A stretch of 64,000 bases of DNA from Candidatus Rifleibacteriota bacterium (GTDB lineage Bacteria; Muiribacteriota; Ozemobacteria; Ozemobacterales; Ozemobacteraceae): the NCBI GenBank assembly GCA_012517355.1, contig JAAYVD010000103.1:32338-96337 (forward strand). Reading direction: 5' to 3'. Positions 31,272-39,949 of this stretch are shown here, one piece after another. Made by a program: the position numbers and the translations under genes. Position 1 is the stretch's first letter. Each line of letters starts with the position of its first letter. A model generated the notes under the pieces. It did no database searches and had not been told where the DNA came from. It saw only the letters and a list, made by a program, of their open reading frames with translations.

Positions 31272-33614
31272 CTACCGTATCTTGACCAACGTCCGCCCGG
31301 TCTCCGGGTCGTAGTCGACCGCGACCTCGACGGCCTTTTCCCAGTCGTCCTGGCAGGCGGCCTCCGACAGGGGCTGGCAGAAGGCACGTTCCAGGTTGCG
31401 GACCAGGTGCCGGGCCCCGAGGTCGGGATTGTAGCCCTTCTCCACGATGTGGGTGAGCAGGGCCTCGCCACAGGTCACCGCCTTGCCGCGCCCCTTCCAC
31501 CGCCCGATCTCGTCTTCGAGGAGCCGGTTGCCGATGGCCCGGAGATCGGCCGGACGCAGGGGCCGGAACAGGATGATCTCGTCGATGCGGTTCACGAACT
31601 CGCTGGGCAGGATCTTCAGCAGATACCCGAGAACCGGCCGGGGTTGCGCCTCCGCCCGGTCGACCCCGCCCGGGGCGAAGCCGATGCGGTCCCCTTCCCG
31701 CTCGATCAGCTCCTTGCCGAGATTGGAGGTCATGATGATGACGCACCGGCTGAAATCGACCCGCTTGCCCTTGCCGTCCGTGAGGAAGCCCTCGTCGAAC
31801 ACCTGCAGCAGCAGGTTCAGGACGCTCGGATGGGCCTTCTCGATCTCGTCGAGCAGGATGACCGCCTGCCCCAGCCGGTCGACCGGGCCGGTCAGGTAGC
31901 CCTCCTCGCCATAGCCCACGTAGCCGGGCGGCGAACCGATCAGCTTGCTGTACTCGTGTTGCGACATGTATTCGGACATGTCGATCCGCACCATCCGGCC
32001 GGCCTTGTCGTACAGGCAGGTGTTGACCGCCTTGGCCAGCTCGGTCTTGCCGACCCCGGAAGGGCCGAGGAACAGGAATACCCCATCGGGGCGGTTGGGC
32101 TTCCGGTCGAGCTGCAACTTGGTCAGCCGGATCCGCCGCGCCACGGCCGCGATGGCTTCGTCCTGGCCGACCACCAGTTTCTTCAGGTCATCCTCGATGG
32201 CCCGCAAGCGGACCTTTTCCAGGGTGAAGGCCGATTCGGAAAGGGTGCGCGAGGCGGCCTCCACGTGGCCGGGCCCGATGACTGGAACGGCGGAGGTGCC
32301 GGCGGAGACTCCCGCCAGGGCGCAGGCGTTGTCCAGCAGCCGGACGCAGGAGCCGGGAGGGCGGTAGGAGCCCTTCTGGGCGGCCACCAGGTCGATGGCG
32401 GCCCGGACGGCCTCGGGGCTGACGGTGGTCCGATGGAACGCCTGCAGGGGCCCGGCCGCCTGGGTCACCGCCGCTTCCAGGGTGGTTCCCGCCAGTTCCT
32501 CGAGGAAGAAGGGGGAGACCCGGGGGCCGAAGACGGGGTCGCGGGCCAGGGTGGTCTCGTAGAAGGAAGTGGTGGTGCTGAAGAGGACCCGGAGGCGCCC
32601 TTGCAGCAGGATGGGCTTGAACCCGGCCAGCAGGTCGCCGACCATCGGCACCCCGTCCTGGCCCCACATCAGGTGCAGGTCGTCCACCACCAGGATCACG
32701 TCCTTCTGCTCGGCCACCTTCTGTACCGTCTCCATGAGCGTGCCGGTGCCCGCCGTGTGGCCGGCGACCGCCCCCAGCAGGGCGGCCAGGTCGAGCTGGG
32801 CAAAGACGAACGATTGCAGGGCGGGGAAGGTGCCGGCCCGGGCGGCCCGCCCCAGGCCTTGCAGCAGTGCGGTCTTGCCGCACCCAGGGTCGCCGAACAG
32901 CACCGCGGCGGGGTTGGTCAGGCGGACCAGGGCGGGCACCAGGTTCTGCAGGAACCGCTCCCGCCCCACGGGAAGCCCCGTTCCGTCATCTGTCGGGTCC
33001 GGGGTCCAGAAGAAGGTGAACGGCACCCGGACCCGCTTGGGCGGAGCCTCCGGGCCGGGGGCCGGGGGAGGTGGCGGAGGGGTCTTCGCTTCCGTGGTCG
33101 GCCCGGACGGGGACAGAGGCGGGGCCTTCGCGGCCGGGGCGGGCGGGGCCGGAGGCGGGGAGGGCGGGGTTCCCCCGGAAGCCGGCCCCGATGTGGCCGA
33201 CGGGGACAACGGCGACGCCGCTGAACCCAGGCATTCCAGGAGATTCCCAGGCAGGGACGGCCGGATGATCTGCAAGAACTGCTTCAGCACCTCGACCGCA
33301 GGGCCCTTGGCGGTGGCGGTGGCCTGCAGGGCGGCCATGACCTCGGCGGGGACGAAAGGACCGTTCCCCTCGACCCGTTGGCAGGTGGCGCGCAGGCACT
33401 TGAGCAGGGGGGCGAGGGGCGGTTCCTTCCCGTCGCCGCCGAGCGAGGCCGTCAACTCGGGGTACCGCCGGACGATCGCCACCACGAGCGGGCCGGTTCC
33501 CACCAGGTTCGAATCGATCTTCTTGCAGAGGCCCGAGGCGTCCTCGAACACCTGCCGGAAGGCATAGGGAAGGCTGCGCAGGTCGAGGGGCCGGATCGCG
33601 TCATCGGTTGCCAT
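31272..33614 (-). CDS. ClpA/ClpB-like double AAA+ ATPase with a divergent N-terminal half
   Basis: 780 residues. The N-terminal 130 residues are not the usual Clp N-domain, and a Pro-rich linker follows (about 135-195). AAA+ module 1 has Walker A GDPGCGKTA (about 240) but VILVVDDLHL as Walker B (Asp-Asp instead of Asp-Glu). Module 2 is a classic Clp D2: GPSGVGKTELAKAV (about 513), pore loop GSPPGYVGYGEEGYL, Walker B VILLDEIEKAHP, sensor MTSNLG, and a ClpB-type C-terminal small domain (RIDEIILFRPL). There is no coiled-coil M-domain and no ClpP-binding loop that I can see. Probably an unfoldase/remodeller for a dedicated client. It lies 46 bases downstream of a YbjN-like gene. Confidence 0.88.
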   Translation of the reverse strand: MATDDAIRPLDLRSLPYAFRQVFEDASGLCKKIDSNLVGTGPLVVAIVRRYPELTASLGGDGKEPPLAPLLKCLRATCQRVEGNGPFVPAEVMAALQATATAKGPAVEVLKQFLQIIRPSLPGNLLECLGSAASPLSPSATSGPASGGTPPSPPPAPPAPAAKAPPLSPSGPTTEAKTPPPPPPAPGPEAPPKRVRVPFTFFWTPDPTDDGTGLPVGRERFLQNLVPALVRLTNPAAVLFGDPGCGKTALLQGLGRAARAGTFPALQSFVFAQLDLAALLGAVAGHTAGTGTLMETVQKVAEQKDVILVVDDLHLMWGQDGVPMVGDLLAGFKPILLQGRLRVLFSTTTSFYETTLARDPVFGPRVSPFFLEELAGTTLEAAVTQAAGPLQAFHRTTVSPEAVRAAIDLVAAQKGSYRPPGSCVRLLDNACALAGVSAGTSAVPVIGPGHVEAASRTLSESAFTLEKVRLRAIEDDLKKLVVGQDEAIAAVARRIRLTKLQLDRKPNRPDGVFLFLGPSGVGKTELAKAVNTCLYDKAGRMVRIDMSEYMSQHEYSKLIGSPPGYVGYGEEGYLTGPVDRLGQAVILLDEIEKAHPSVLNLLLQVFDEGFLTDGKGKRVDFSRCVIIMTSNLGKELIEREGDRIGFAPGGVDRAEAQPRPVLGYLLKILPSEFVNRIDEIILFRPLRPADLRAIGNRLLEDEIGRWKGRGKAVTCGEALLTHIVEKGYNPDLGARHLVRNLERAFCQPLSEAACQDDWEKAVEVAVDYDPETGRTLVKIR

Positions 33615-33660
33615 GGAGGGTCTCCCTGTGGAATCGTCTCCCCGGGCGGGGGCGGGTGGG

Positions 33661-34107
33661 TCAGTCGTCGGCGAAGCGCTTGCCGCCGAACTTGGCCTTC
33701 AGGGCGTCGTCCAGTTCGTCGGCGGTCAGGGCCAGGGAGACGATGGCCGACTTGAACTGGTCGAAGTCGAGGGTCTCCCCGAGCAGGTTGTGCTCGAGGT
33801 AGATGTTGCCGGTGGTCTTGTCGTCATCGGGTTTCCAGAAGATCTTCCCGAACACGTATTCCTCGTGGATGCGGGAAAACTCCTCGAACATCGCCTCGTT
33901 GCCCGCCTTCTTCACCCCCAGCAGGACGATGGCGACCACCTTGAGGATGGTGTCCTGGTCGTGCCATTGCAGCGGATGGAGGATGATGGCGGTCGACTGG
34001 TGTTGCACCCGGTACCAGTCCTTGTTGGCCGAGTATTCGAGATCCATCTCACGCAGGTAGCGCTGCACCTTGGAGTGGAGGGTCTGCAGTTCCTCGGAAA
34101 GTTCCAT
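33661..34107 (-). CDS. YbjN-like (secretion-chaperone-fold) small protein
   Basis: 148 residues, acidic and soluble. The pattern of a long N-terminal helix (LQTLHSKVQRYLREMD), antiparallel strands (STAIILHPLQWHD, GNIYLEHNLLGETLDF) and a C-terminal helix ending DELDDALKAKFGG resembles YbjN/type III secretion chaperone-like proteins. AGGAGG five bases before the ATG gives a confident start. As first gene of the operon, it may be an adaptor or client of the AAA+ ATPase downstream (inference from order only). Confidence 0.65.
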   Translation of the reverse strand: MELSEELQTLHSKVQRYLREMDLEYSANKDWYRVQHQSTAIILHPLQWHDQDTILKVVAIVLLGVKKAGNEAMFEEFSRIHEEYVFGKIFWKPDDDKTTGNIYLEHNLLGETLDFDQFKSAIVSLALTADELDDALKAKFGGKRFADD

Positions 34108-34132
34108 GGGTACCTCCTGGCAGGTTTCCCCA

Positions 34133-34161
34133 TAGGTATATCATCCCGCGCGGTTTTTCAA
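34133..34161 (-). promoter_or_regulatory. Promoter of the YbjN-AAA+ operon
   Basis: On the minus strand: TTGAAA (34156-34161), 17-base spacer, TACCTA (34133-34138). An overlapping TGATATACC could instead serve as an extended -10. Confidence 0.45.
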
Positions 34162-34287
34162 CCGTCCGCCCGGGGAGAACCATGTCGGTAAGGGAATTCC
34201 ATGATCCCGGCGGTCCCGGATACCGGGTCGAGAACGCCGCGCCAGGCTGGTTCGGTCACACATCCTCATCGTTGGGAGGAACAAGCC

Positions 34288-34572
34288 ATGGAACGCATCA
34301 ATGGCATCGATCTGGGAACTTCCAACTCCAAGGCAGCCATCCTCGCGAGCGGTAACCCGACGATCATTCCGAGCGCTGAGGGGGTCTCACTCGGAAGCCA
34401 TGCCTTCCCAGGCGTCATCGCTTTTTCCAAGGATGGACCACGCCTGATCGGGGAGCCGGTCAGCCACCGGGCCTCCACCAACACCGACCGCACCATCCTG
34501 GCCATCGAGAGGAAAAGGGGATCCCTCTTCATGTTCCAGACCGACGGCAGGGAATACCTCCCTCAACCATAG
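34288..34572 (+). pseudogene. Hsp70 (DnaK-like) N-terminal remnant
   Basis: From the ATG at 34288 (GGGAGG seven bases upstream) the frame reads the start of an Hsp70 ATPase domain: INGIDLGTSNSKAAILASG (phosphate-1 loop), NPTIIPSAEG, FSKDGPRLIGEPV and NTDRTILAIERKRGS, then LFMFQTDGREYLPQP and a TAG at codon 95. Hsp70 proteins are about 600 residues, and the other ATP-site loops and the substrate domain are absent in all frames downstream. This is a truncated leftover, although its start signals are intact. The SNS in place of the usual TNS suggests a specialised Hsp70 rather than the housekeeping DnaK. Confidence 0.85.
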
Positions 34573-34919
34573 GTCTGAAGGCCGGTTGGGGAGGGTAACT
34601 GGTGGTTTTCCACCAGTTACCCGGGAGGAAAGGAGGATACCTTCCTCCCCATGAAATGCATAGACTTGGATGGGGATTGTTGGCCCCGCATCGTCCCCAC
34701 CCTGTCATCCGGCCCGGCTATTTCGGCTCGGCCCGAAATTGCTTGGGGAGCGACGAGGCATTTCATCGAAAGAGGGTGAGGGTACCCTCCGACAGCGAGG
34801 CCGGGAAGACACCCAAAAAGGAGTGGGGATCATCGAACGTTTCCTGCTGACTTCCAGAGGAATGCTGGATGTCTGGATCGAGACGGGAGAGACTTTCCTC
34901 CCGACACAAGGAGAATCAT
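34573..34919. other. Gap after the Hsp70 remnant
   Basis: About 350 bases. I see no continuation of Hsp70 and no other family. The start carries a short inverted repeat (ACTGGTGG...CCACCAGT near 34600-34619). Base composition is somewhat less GC-rich than the flanks, consistent with decayed DNA. Confidence 0.5.
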
Positions 34920-35564
34920 ATGGGAAAAACCAACTGGGGTATCTTGACTTTGGGCATGCTCTTCATTTCCTTCCTCCTGCTGGTGGATGTCGCCTGGGCC
35001 CTCAAGAATGTCTGCCCGAGATGTGGCCTGGTCATCGCGAACCTTGAGCTGACCACCTGCATCCGGTGCGGGAAGATCGTCAACAAGTGCATGCAGTGCG
35101 GCACCGTCAACCCGATCAAGAACGACCATTGCAGCAAGTGCAACGCCAGCTTGGCCGAGTCCCGCATCCAGCGCACCATTGCCACCGAGACCCGGGCGGA
35201 TCTCCAACTCGGAGAGTCCCCGCGGGCAAAGATCGATGTGGAGCTCGAACAGATCAGGCATAAGGCGGAAAAAGACGGCCTGACCGCAGAGCAGGGTGCC
35301 CGACAGGTCGAATTGCTGACCGCGATGGGCTGGTGGTCCCAAGTGAACACCGCGGCCAACGATTTCACCACCCGGTTCCCGGAGGCCGAGGAAACCCCGG
35401 ACGTGGCGGCCAACAGGGTCATCGCCCTGCGACACCTGGGCTTTCTCGCCATCGAGGACGGGGACCTGGAGACCGCCCGGGAGTTTCTGCAAACCGGACT
35501 GGCCCTCGATCCGAATGACCGAAGAACCAAGAATCTCCTGAAGAAGATTGCCGACAAGAATTGA
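34920..35564 (+). CDS. Exported or membrane-tethered double zinc-ribbon protein with a TPR end
   Basis: 214 residues from the ATG at 34920 (AAGGAG upstream). The N-terminus is a signal peptide or anchor (ILTLGMLFISFLLLVDVAWA). Four CxxC knuckles follow within 60 residues (CPRC, CIRC, CMQC, CSKC), giving two zinc ribbons. A charged helical stretch leads to a C-terminal TPR-like unit (RHLGFLAIEDGDLETAREFLQTGLALDP). Zinc ribbons are usually cytoplasmic, so an N-terminal anchor with the domain outside, or an uncleaved type II topology, is odd. Confidence 0.8.
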   Translation: MGKTNWGILTLGMLFISFLLLVDVAWALKNVCPRCGLVIANLELTTCIRCGKIVNKCMQCGTVNPIKNDHCSKCNASLAESRIQRTIATETRADLQLGESPRAKIDVELEQIRHKAEKDGLTAEQGARQVELLTAMGWWSQVNTAANDFTTRFPEAEETPDVAANRVIALRHLGFLAIEDGDLETAREFLQTGLALDPNDRRTKNLLKKIADKN

Positions 35565-35744
35565 GGGGCCGGCCGACCGTCCTGTCCTGAACTGACCTGG
35601 CGTGGAACTACACCGCTTGGTGAGACGGACTCCCCTCCTGCCCGGATCGGAAGGCCCGGGAGAAGTCCGTCCACCCGTGGGGGAGGAAACGAAACGACCC
35701 TGATCGCCCCACCCGGTTCGACCGGAACGGGCTCGGGATCTGCG

Positions 35745-35806
35745 TCAGCGAGGGCGAACCCTTGGCGGCGGCACAGAGGCCCTTCCGACCTCGTATCGGT
35801 CAGAAG
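35745..35806 (-). repeat. Palindromic repeat, single copy, intergenic
   Basis: On the minus strand: a hairpin GACCGATACGAGGTCGGAAG followed by GGCCTCTGTGCCGCCGCC, matching the left part of the copies at 51267, 59373 and 4362. It lies between the zinc-ribbon gene and the end of the Ogt-AlkA gene; apart from it the 268-base gap (35565-35832) shows no gene. Confidence 0.6.
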
Positions 35807-35832
35807 GGGTCACCCTCAGACGACCGCTCCTC

Positions 35833-37203
35833 CTAACGGGCCAGCGCCTCGTTGGCGCGCCAGAGATACCAGCTCGCCGCCGTGCGGAAAGGGCGCCAGC
35901 GCTCGCCCCAAGCCTGGAACTCGCGGGGGGTGGGCAGCGTGGGGTGCCGGTACAGGAGGGAGAACCCCTTGCGCAGGCCGTAGTCGTCGACGGCCAGCAC
36001 GTCGGGACGCCCCAGGCGGAAGATCAAAAACATCTCCACCGTCCAGCGCCCGATGCCCCGGACCCGCGTCAGACGCTCGATGATCGCCTCGTCGGGCATC
36101 CGGCGCATCCGGGCCAGGGTGGGAATCTTCCCGGCCAGGGCGTGCTCGGCCAGGTCGCGCATGGCCGCGATCTTCGGCCGGGACAGCCCGAGCGCCCGCA
36201 GTTCCTCGTCGGTGGCCCGCACCAGTTCGAAGGGCCGGATCGCGCCGCCGGCCCCGCCGCCCAGGGCGGCCTGGACACGCCCGAAGATGGCGGCGGCCGC
36301 CTTCCCGTTCAACTGCTGGTAGACGATGGCCTCGAGGAATGCCTCGAACGGGCTCACCACCTCGTTGAGCTCGAGCCCGAGCGGCCCGATCCGGTCGATG
36401 AACGCGCCCAGCACCGGGTCGGCCTGCCGCAGGGAAAGCACGGCGGCGGCAAAGTCGAACGGCCGGCCCGCCGTGGCCTGCCAGGCGGCGGCCGGCTCCG
36501 CCACGCCGGTGATGCGCTCGCCGAGCGCCTTGGCGGGAGGGGTTTCCCCCTTCGCGCGGCGGGGTCGGGCCGGCCTCGGGGAGGCTGGCCGCGAAGAACC
36601 GGGCAGGGGGATCGCCGCCCCCTCGATCGCCAGGAGTCGCTTCTTCAGGCCGATGCCGTCCCGCCCCATGAACCCGCCCAGGCCGCCGTCACTGGCCAGG
36701 ACCCGGTGGCAGGGGACGAGAAGGGGAAGAGGATTGGTGCGCATGGCCTGCCCGACGGCCCGGGCCGCCCGCGGTGAGCCCACCCGCCCGGCCAGCCCCG
36801 CATACGTCGTGGTCTGGCCCGGCCCCACCTCGCGCAGGGATTCCAGCACCCTGGCCCGGAACGGGGCAATGCCGTCCAGGTCCAGGGGAACGTTCCGGAA
36901 ATCGTCGACCTGCCCGGCGAGATGGGCCTCCACCCGGCCGACCAGGGCTTCCACCACCGGCGGCACCCGGGTAGGCCGGACCACCCCGGGGGCGAACCGG
37001 AGGTGCGCCTCCAGGGCCGCTTCGCTTCCCAGCGGCAGGCCGAACCGGATGACCCCGCGCGGCGTCCAGGCCACACCGCAGCGCCCCACCGGGGTGTCGA
37101 AACAGGTGAACCCGCTGCCCGCACCGGTGAACCCCGATGCCTCCCGGCGGGATGACCGGCGGGGGGATGACCGCCGCCCTTTCCGTTCTGCTGTCATCGC
37201 CAT
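35833..37203 (-). CDS. Ogt-AlkA fusion: O6-alkylguanine transferase plus 3-methyladenine glycosylase
   Basis: 456 residues combining two alkylation-repair activities. N-terminal half (about 28-195): DNA methyltransferase fold with TTTYAGLAGRVGSPRAARAVGQA (DNA-binding helix), PCHRVLASDGGLGGF with the acceptor Cys in PCHR near residue 164, and KKRLLAIEG. After a basic Pro-rich linker, the C-terminal half (about 245-456) is an AlkA-type HhH-GPD glycosylase: FEAFLEAIVYQQLNGKAA, hairpin LTRVRGIGRWTVEM, and LAVDDYGLRKG with the catalytic Asp near 407. One chain would remove O6-methylguanine damage directly and excise N3-methyladenine. The start could also be the ATG at 37197. Confidence 0.92.
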   Translation of the reverse strand: MAMTAERKGRRSSPRRSSRREASGFTGAGSGFTCFDTPVGRCGVAWTPRGVIRFGLPLGSEAALEAHLRFAPGVVRPTRVPPVVEALVGRVEAHLAGQVDDFRNVPLDLDGIAPFRARVLESLREVGPGQTTTYAGLAGRVGSPRAARAVGQAMRTNPLPLLVPCHRVLASDGGLGGFMGRDGIGLKKRLLAIEGAAIPLPGSSRPASPRPARPRRAKGETPPAKALGERITGVAEPAAAWQATAGRPFDFAAAVLSLRQADPVLGAFIDRIGPLGLELNEVVSPFEAFLEAIVYQQLNGKAAAAIFGRVQAALGGGAGGAIRPFELVRATDEELRALGLSRPKIAAMRDLAEHALAGKIPTLARMRRMPDEAIIERLTRVRGIGRWTVEMFLIFRLGRPDVLAVDDYGLRKGFSLLYRHPTLPTPREFQAWGERWRPFRTAASWYLWRANEALAR

Positions 37204-37377
37204 GTCTCCGTCGCGCTCGGCTTTCCCGCTGCCATCTCCATTCCGAGCGTCACCGGCATTTCCGGCCCGGTCCCTGGTGGCAGTCCCATCACCACCGGCA
37301 TTCCCGGCCCGGTCGCTCGGGGTATCGCCAAGCCTGCTGCGTCCTGCCTCATCACGTCCATGGACACCTCCGTCCGC

Positions 37378-37797
37378 TTATTTCCGGCGGGACGGGCCGG
37401 GGCGCCCCCCCGGCCCCTGGTCTGGGGTTTTCCCTGGCCGGCCGCCCGCGGCACCGTCCGGCAGTCGTGGCGCCTGCCGGTCGGGCCCCGTCGGTCCCAC
37501 CACCGGCAGTGAGGCGGGCTTCCCGTCCGGATCGGCCGGTGGAGCCGGTTCGGCCGCGGCCCCCGCGGGAACCAACGCCGGGCAACCGGGCCGGGAACAG
37601 GACGCGGCCTGCGCCCGGCGCTTCTGATCGACCAGGCACTGCTCGCAGCGGGCATCGCTGCAGAACTGGCAGAAATGGCAGTCCGGGCAGGGGTGCTTCT
37701 TCTCCCGGCCGTCGGGCCGGCCGGGACAGAAGGCGTTCAGCCGCTTGTAGACGTCGTCCGCCCGCCCATCCTTGGGATCGTCGCCCGTCCCGGTCAT
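37378..37797 (-). CDS. Small Cys-rich protein, family unknown
   Basis: 139 residues from the ATG at 37797 (GGGAGG seven bases upstream). The central part packs many Cys residues (HPCPDCHFCQFC, then ARCEQCL, then ASCSRPGCPAL), enough for one or two metal clusters or zinc sites. The C-terminal third is Pro/Gly/Ala-rich and probably disordered. There is no signal peptide. It stands between the Ogt-AlkA and WD40 genes; I cannot suggest a function. Confidence 0.65.
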   Translation of the reverse strand: MTGTGDDPKDGRADDVYKRLNAFCPGRPDGREKKHPCPDCHFCQFCSDARCEQCLVDQKRRAQAASCSRPGCPALVPAGAAAEPAPPADPDGKPASLPVVGPTGPDRQAPRLPDGAAGGRPGKTPDQGPGGRPGPSRRK

Positions 37798-37858
37798 CCT
37801 GCCACCTCCCTCCACCGCGAATGATGCTTGAAGGTACACAATGTCGCCCCGCCACGCA

Positions 37859-37888
37859 ATCACTGGTCCCCGAATCACTGGTCCCCGA
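37859..37888. repeat. 15-bp tandem duplication
   Basis: ATCACTGGTCCCCGA occurs twice head to tail (37859-37873 and 37874-37888), upstream of the WD40 promoter. Confidence 0.85.
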
Positions 37889-37914
37889 ATCCCCCACGGA
37901 AGTTTGCCCACGGG

Positions 37915-37943
37915 TTGCATCCCAAACCGATTTTGGGTACTAA
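37915..37943 (+). promoter_or_regulatory. Promoter of the WD40 gene with an inverted repeat in the spacer
   Basis: TTGCAT (37915-37920), 17-base spacer, TACTAA (37938-37943). The spacer contains CCCAAA/TTTGGG (37921-37926 and 37932-37937), a 6-bp inverted repeat that could be a repressor or activator site. It lies about 60 bases before the ATG at 38004. Confidence 0.5.
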
Positions 37944-38003
37944 GAGGGCGAGGGGGGCAGCGGGAAGGCCGTTCCTCCCGACGTTTTTTCCGCGAGGTGC
38001 CCC

Positions 38004-39341
38004 ATGCCCTGTTCCGATGCGATCGCCAAGGCCCGCGAGCGGCTGGCGGCGGGTGACCACGCCACCGCCCTGGCCCTGCTCCGGCCCCTCCGCCAGGATG
38101 CCGAAACCCGCCAGGCCCCAGAACTCGTCCCCCTCTGGGAGGCACTTGCCGCCCGGGGCCGCCGGATCGGCCTGATCGACGCGGTTCCCGACAAGGTGCT
38201 TGCCGGGCACTTCGGCGAGGTCTTTTCCCTGGCCATCTCGGCGGGCGGGCATTCCCTGTACTCCGGCAGCAAGGATGGCACCATCCGCACCTGGGACGCC
38301 GGCAGCGGCTCCGAGAAGGCGATGCTGGAAGGGGACAAGACGCCTGTCCTGGCCGTGGCGCTGGTGCCCGGCGAACGCACCCTGCTGGCCGGCTACCCCG
38401 CCGGCGCCATCCGGCTCTGGGACCTCACCACCGGCAAGGCGGTCCGCCAGTTCAAGGGGCACGACCGCGACATCCGCGCCCTGACCGTGTTCGCCGACGG
38501 CCGGTCGTTCGTCTCGGCCAGTCTCGACAAGACCCTCCGCCGCTGGAACCTGGCCACCGGGGCCACGCAGGGCACCTGGGAAGGCCACGCCGGGTTCGTC
38601 TCGTCGGCCGCCCTGTCACCGGATGAAACGCTTGTCCTGAGCGGCTCCAGCGACAAGACGGCCCGGCTCTGGCAGGTCGCCGACGGCACCTGCGCGCGGC
38701 ACCTCGAGGGACACCAGAACACAGTCCGGTGCGTGGCCTTCTCCCCCGACGGCCGCCTGGCGGCCTCGGGCGGCGACGACCGGGCGGTCATCATCTGGGA
38801 CCCCGCCACCGGCCAGCAGAAGCGCCGGCTGACCGGCCACGAGTGGGAGGTCAATGCGCTGGCCTTCAGCCCCGACGGCCGGTTCCTCGCCTCGGGCGGC
38901 CGCGACCGCCAGCTCCGCTTGTGGAACGCCGCCACCGGAGAGTGCCTGCGCGTCCTCGAAGGCCACGAGGGGAACATCACCTCGCTCGTCTTCGCCCCCG
39001 ACGGCCGGTTCTGCGCCTCGGCCGCCGAGGATCAGAAGATCCGCCTCTGGACCCTCGACTGGGACGTCGAGATCCTTCCCCCCCTCCCCTACGACGAGGC
39101 CGCCCGGCCATTCTTCGACCGGTTCCTCGCCCGCCACGCCCCGCGCCCCGCCACCCCGGACGCCCCTCCCGGCGAGCCGATCTGGCCCGACGACGAGATC
39201 CCGGTCTTCCTGCAGGAACTGGCCTGGCGCGGCTTCGCCCACCTAACCGCCCAGGGGGTCACCGACGCCCTGACCCGCCTGAAGGCCGAGTTCGTCGAAG
39301 CCTCGAAACCCAAAGGCTTCTGGGGCTCCCTCTTCGGCTGA
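38004..39341 (+). CDS. WD40-repeat protein
   Basis: 445 residues, cytoplasmic. A short N-terminal helical region (AIAKARERLAAGDHATALALLRPL) resembles a TPR-like lead-in. Then a seven-bladed WD40 propeller follows (about 65-360) with regular GH...D...W-D signatures (for example SPDGRLAASGGDDRAVIIWD and SPDGRFLASGGRDRQLRLWN). A C-terminal tail of about 85 residues is not recognised. Such propellers are scaffolds, here perhaps for kinases or cyclases of the same region (guess). GAGG lies before the ATG. Confidence 0.93.
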   Translation: MPCSDAIAKARERLAAGDHATALALLRPLRQDAETRQAPELVPLWEALAARGRRIGLIDAVPDKVLAGHFGEVFSLAISAGGHSLYSGSKDGTIRTWDAGSGSEKAMLEGDKTPVLAVALVPGERTLLAGYPAGAIRLWDLTTGKAVRQFKGHDRDIRALTVFADGRSFVSASLDKTLRRWNLATGATQGTWEGHAGFVSSAALSPDETLVLSGSSDKTARLWQVADGTCARHLEGHQNTVRCVAFSPDGRLAASGGDDRAVIIWDPATGQQKRRLTGHEWEVNALAFSPDGRFLASGGRDRQLRLWNAATGECLRVLEGHEGNITSLVFAPDGRFCASAAEDQKIRLWTLDWDVEILPPLPYDEAARPFFDRFLARHAPRPATPDAPPGEPIWPDDEIPVFLQELAWRGFAHLTAQGVTDALTRLKAEFVEASKPKGFWGSLFG

Positions 39342-39417
39342 CCCCCGCTCGCCCCTGGGTTTCCGGCTGGTCACGACCCCTGCCGGACCCAAGACCCCTG
39401 TCCCCGATGAGTTTCGT

Positions 39418-39936
39418 TCATGAAACACCGTCCATGTCGTTCTCATCAACCGCATCGACGGGGATGGCGACCCCATGTTCCTGCAACAGGCCGCACAGCA
39501 CTTCCATGAAGATGCCCTTCCCTTCGACTTCCCGCAGGTTCTGCTGCTGGTCGCCCGCCATGCCCCATTCGCCGCCCGCGTATCCCTCGCACGTGCGCTT
39601 CACGCCACAACTCGGACTGCCGTCGATGCCGATCACCCGCTCGATGGTGTACCCGTTCCGGCGATAGTCCAGAATCTGCGACACGAACGGCAACACCAGC
39701 TCCCGGCAATGGTGTCGATACCCCGAGGTGTCGTACTGCTCGCGCGTCATCCCCCATCGGCGGGGCCCCAGATAGGTCATCTCCGGGCACGGCAACTGGA
39801 TGATCCCGGCGCCGCCGTCCACGATGCCCTTGACCAGGTTCTGCGAGCATCCCGGCGACCTCGCCAGGCCGAGCACCTTGGCATTGACGTTGAGAAGGCA
39901 GTGGCACAGAACGACGATCTTCCTGCTCCGCTTCAT
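39418..39936 (-). CDS. TudS/DUF523-related putative desulfidase
   Basis: 172 residues. The N-terminal CHCLLNVNAKV, then QLPCPEM, and the strong motif VIGIDGSPSCGVKRTCEG match the DUF523/TudS group, in which three Cys ligate an iron-sulfur cluster used for desulfuration of thiouracil-type substrates. The HCLLN form corresponds to the CD3072-like subgroup, whose substrate is unknown. It lies 13 bases downstream of the soluble cyclase gene on the same strand and is likely co-transcribed. Confidence 0.75.
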   Translation of the reverse strand: MKRSRKIVVLCHCLLNVNAKVLGLARSPGCSQNLVKGIVDGGAGIIQLPCPEMTYLGPRRWGMTREQYDTSGYRHHCRELVLPFVSQILDYRRNGYTIERVIGIDGSPSCGVKRTCEGYAGGEWGMAGDQQQNLREVEGKGIFMEVLCGLLQEHGVAIPVDAVDENDMDGVS

Positions 39937-39949
39937 GACTTCCCGACCG

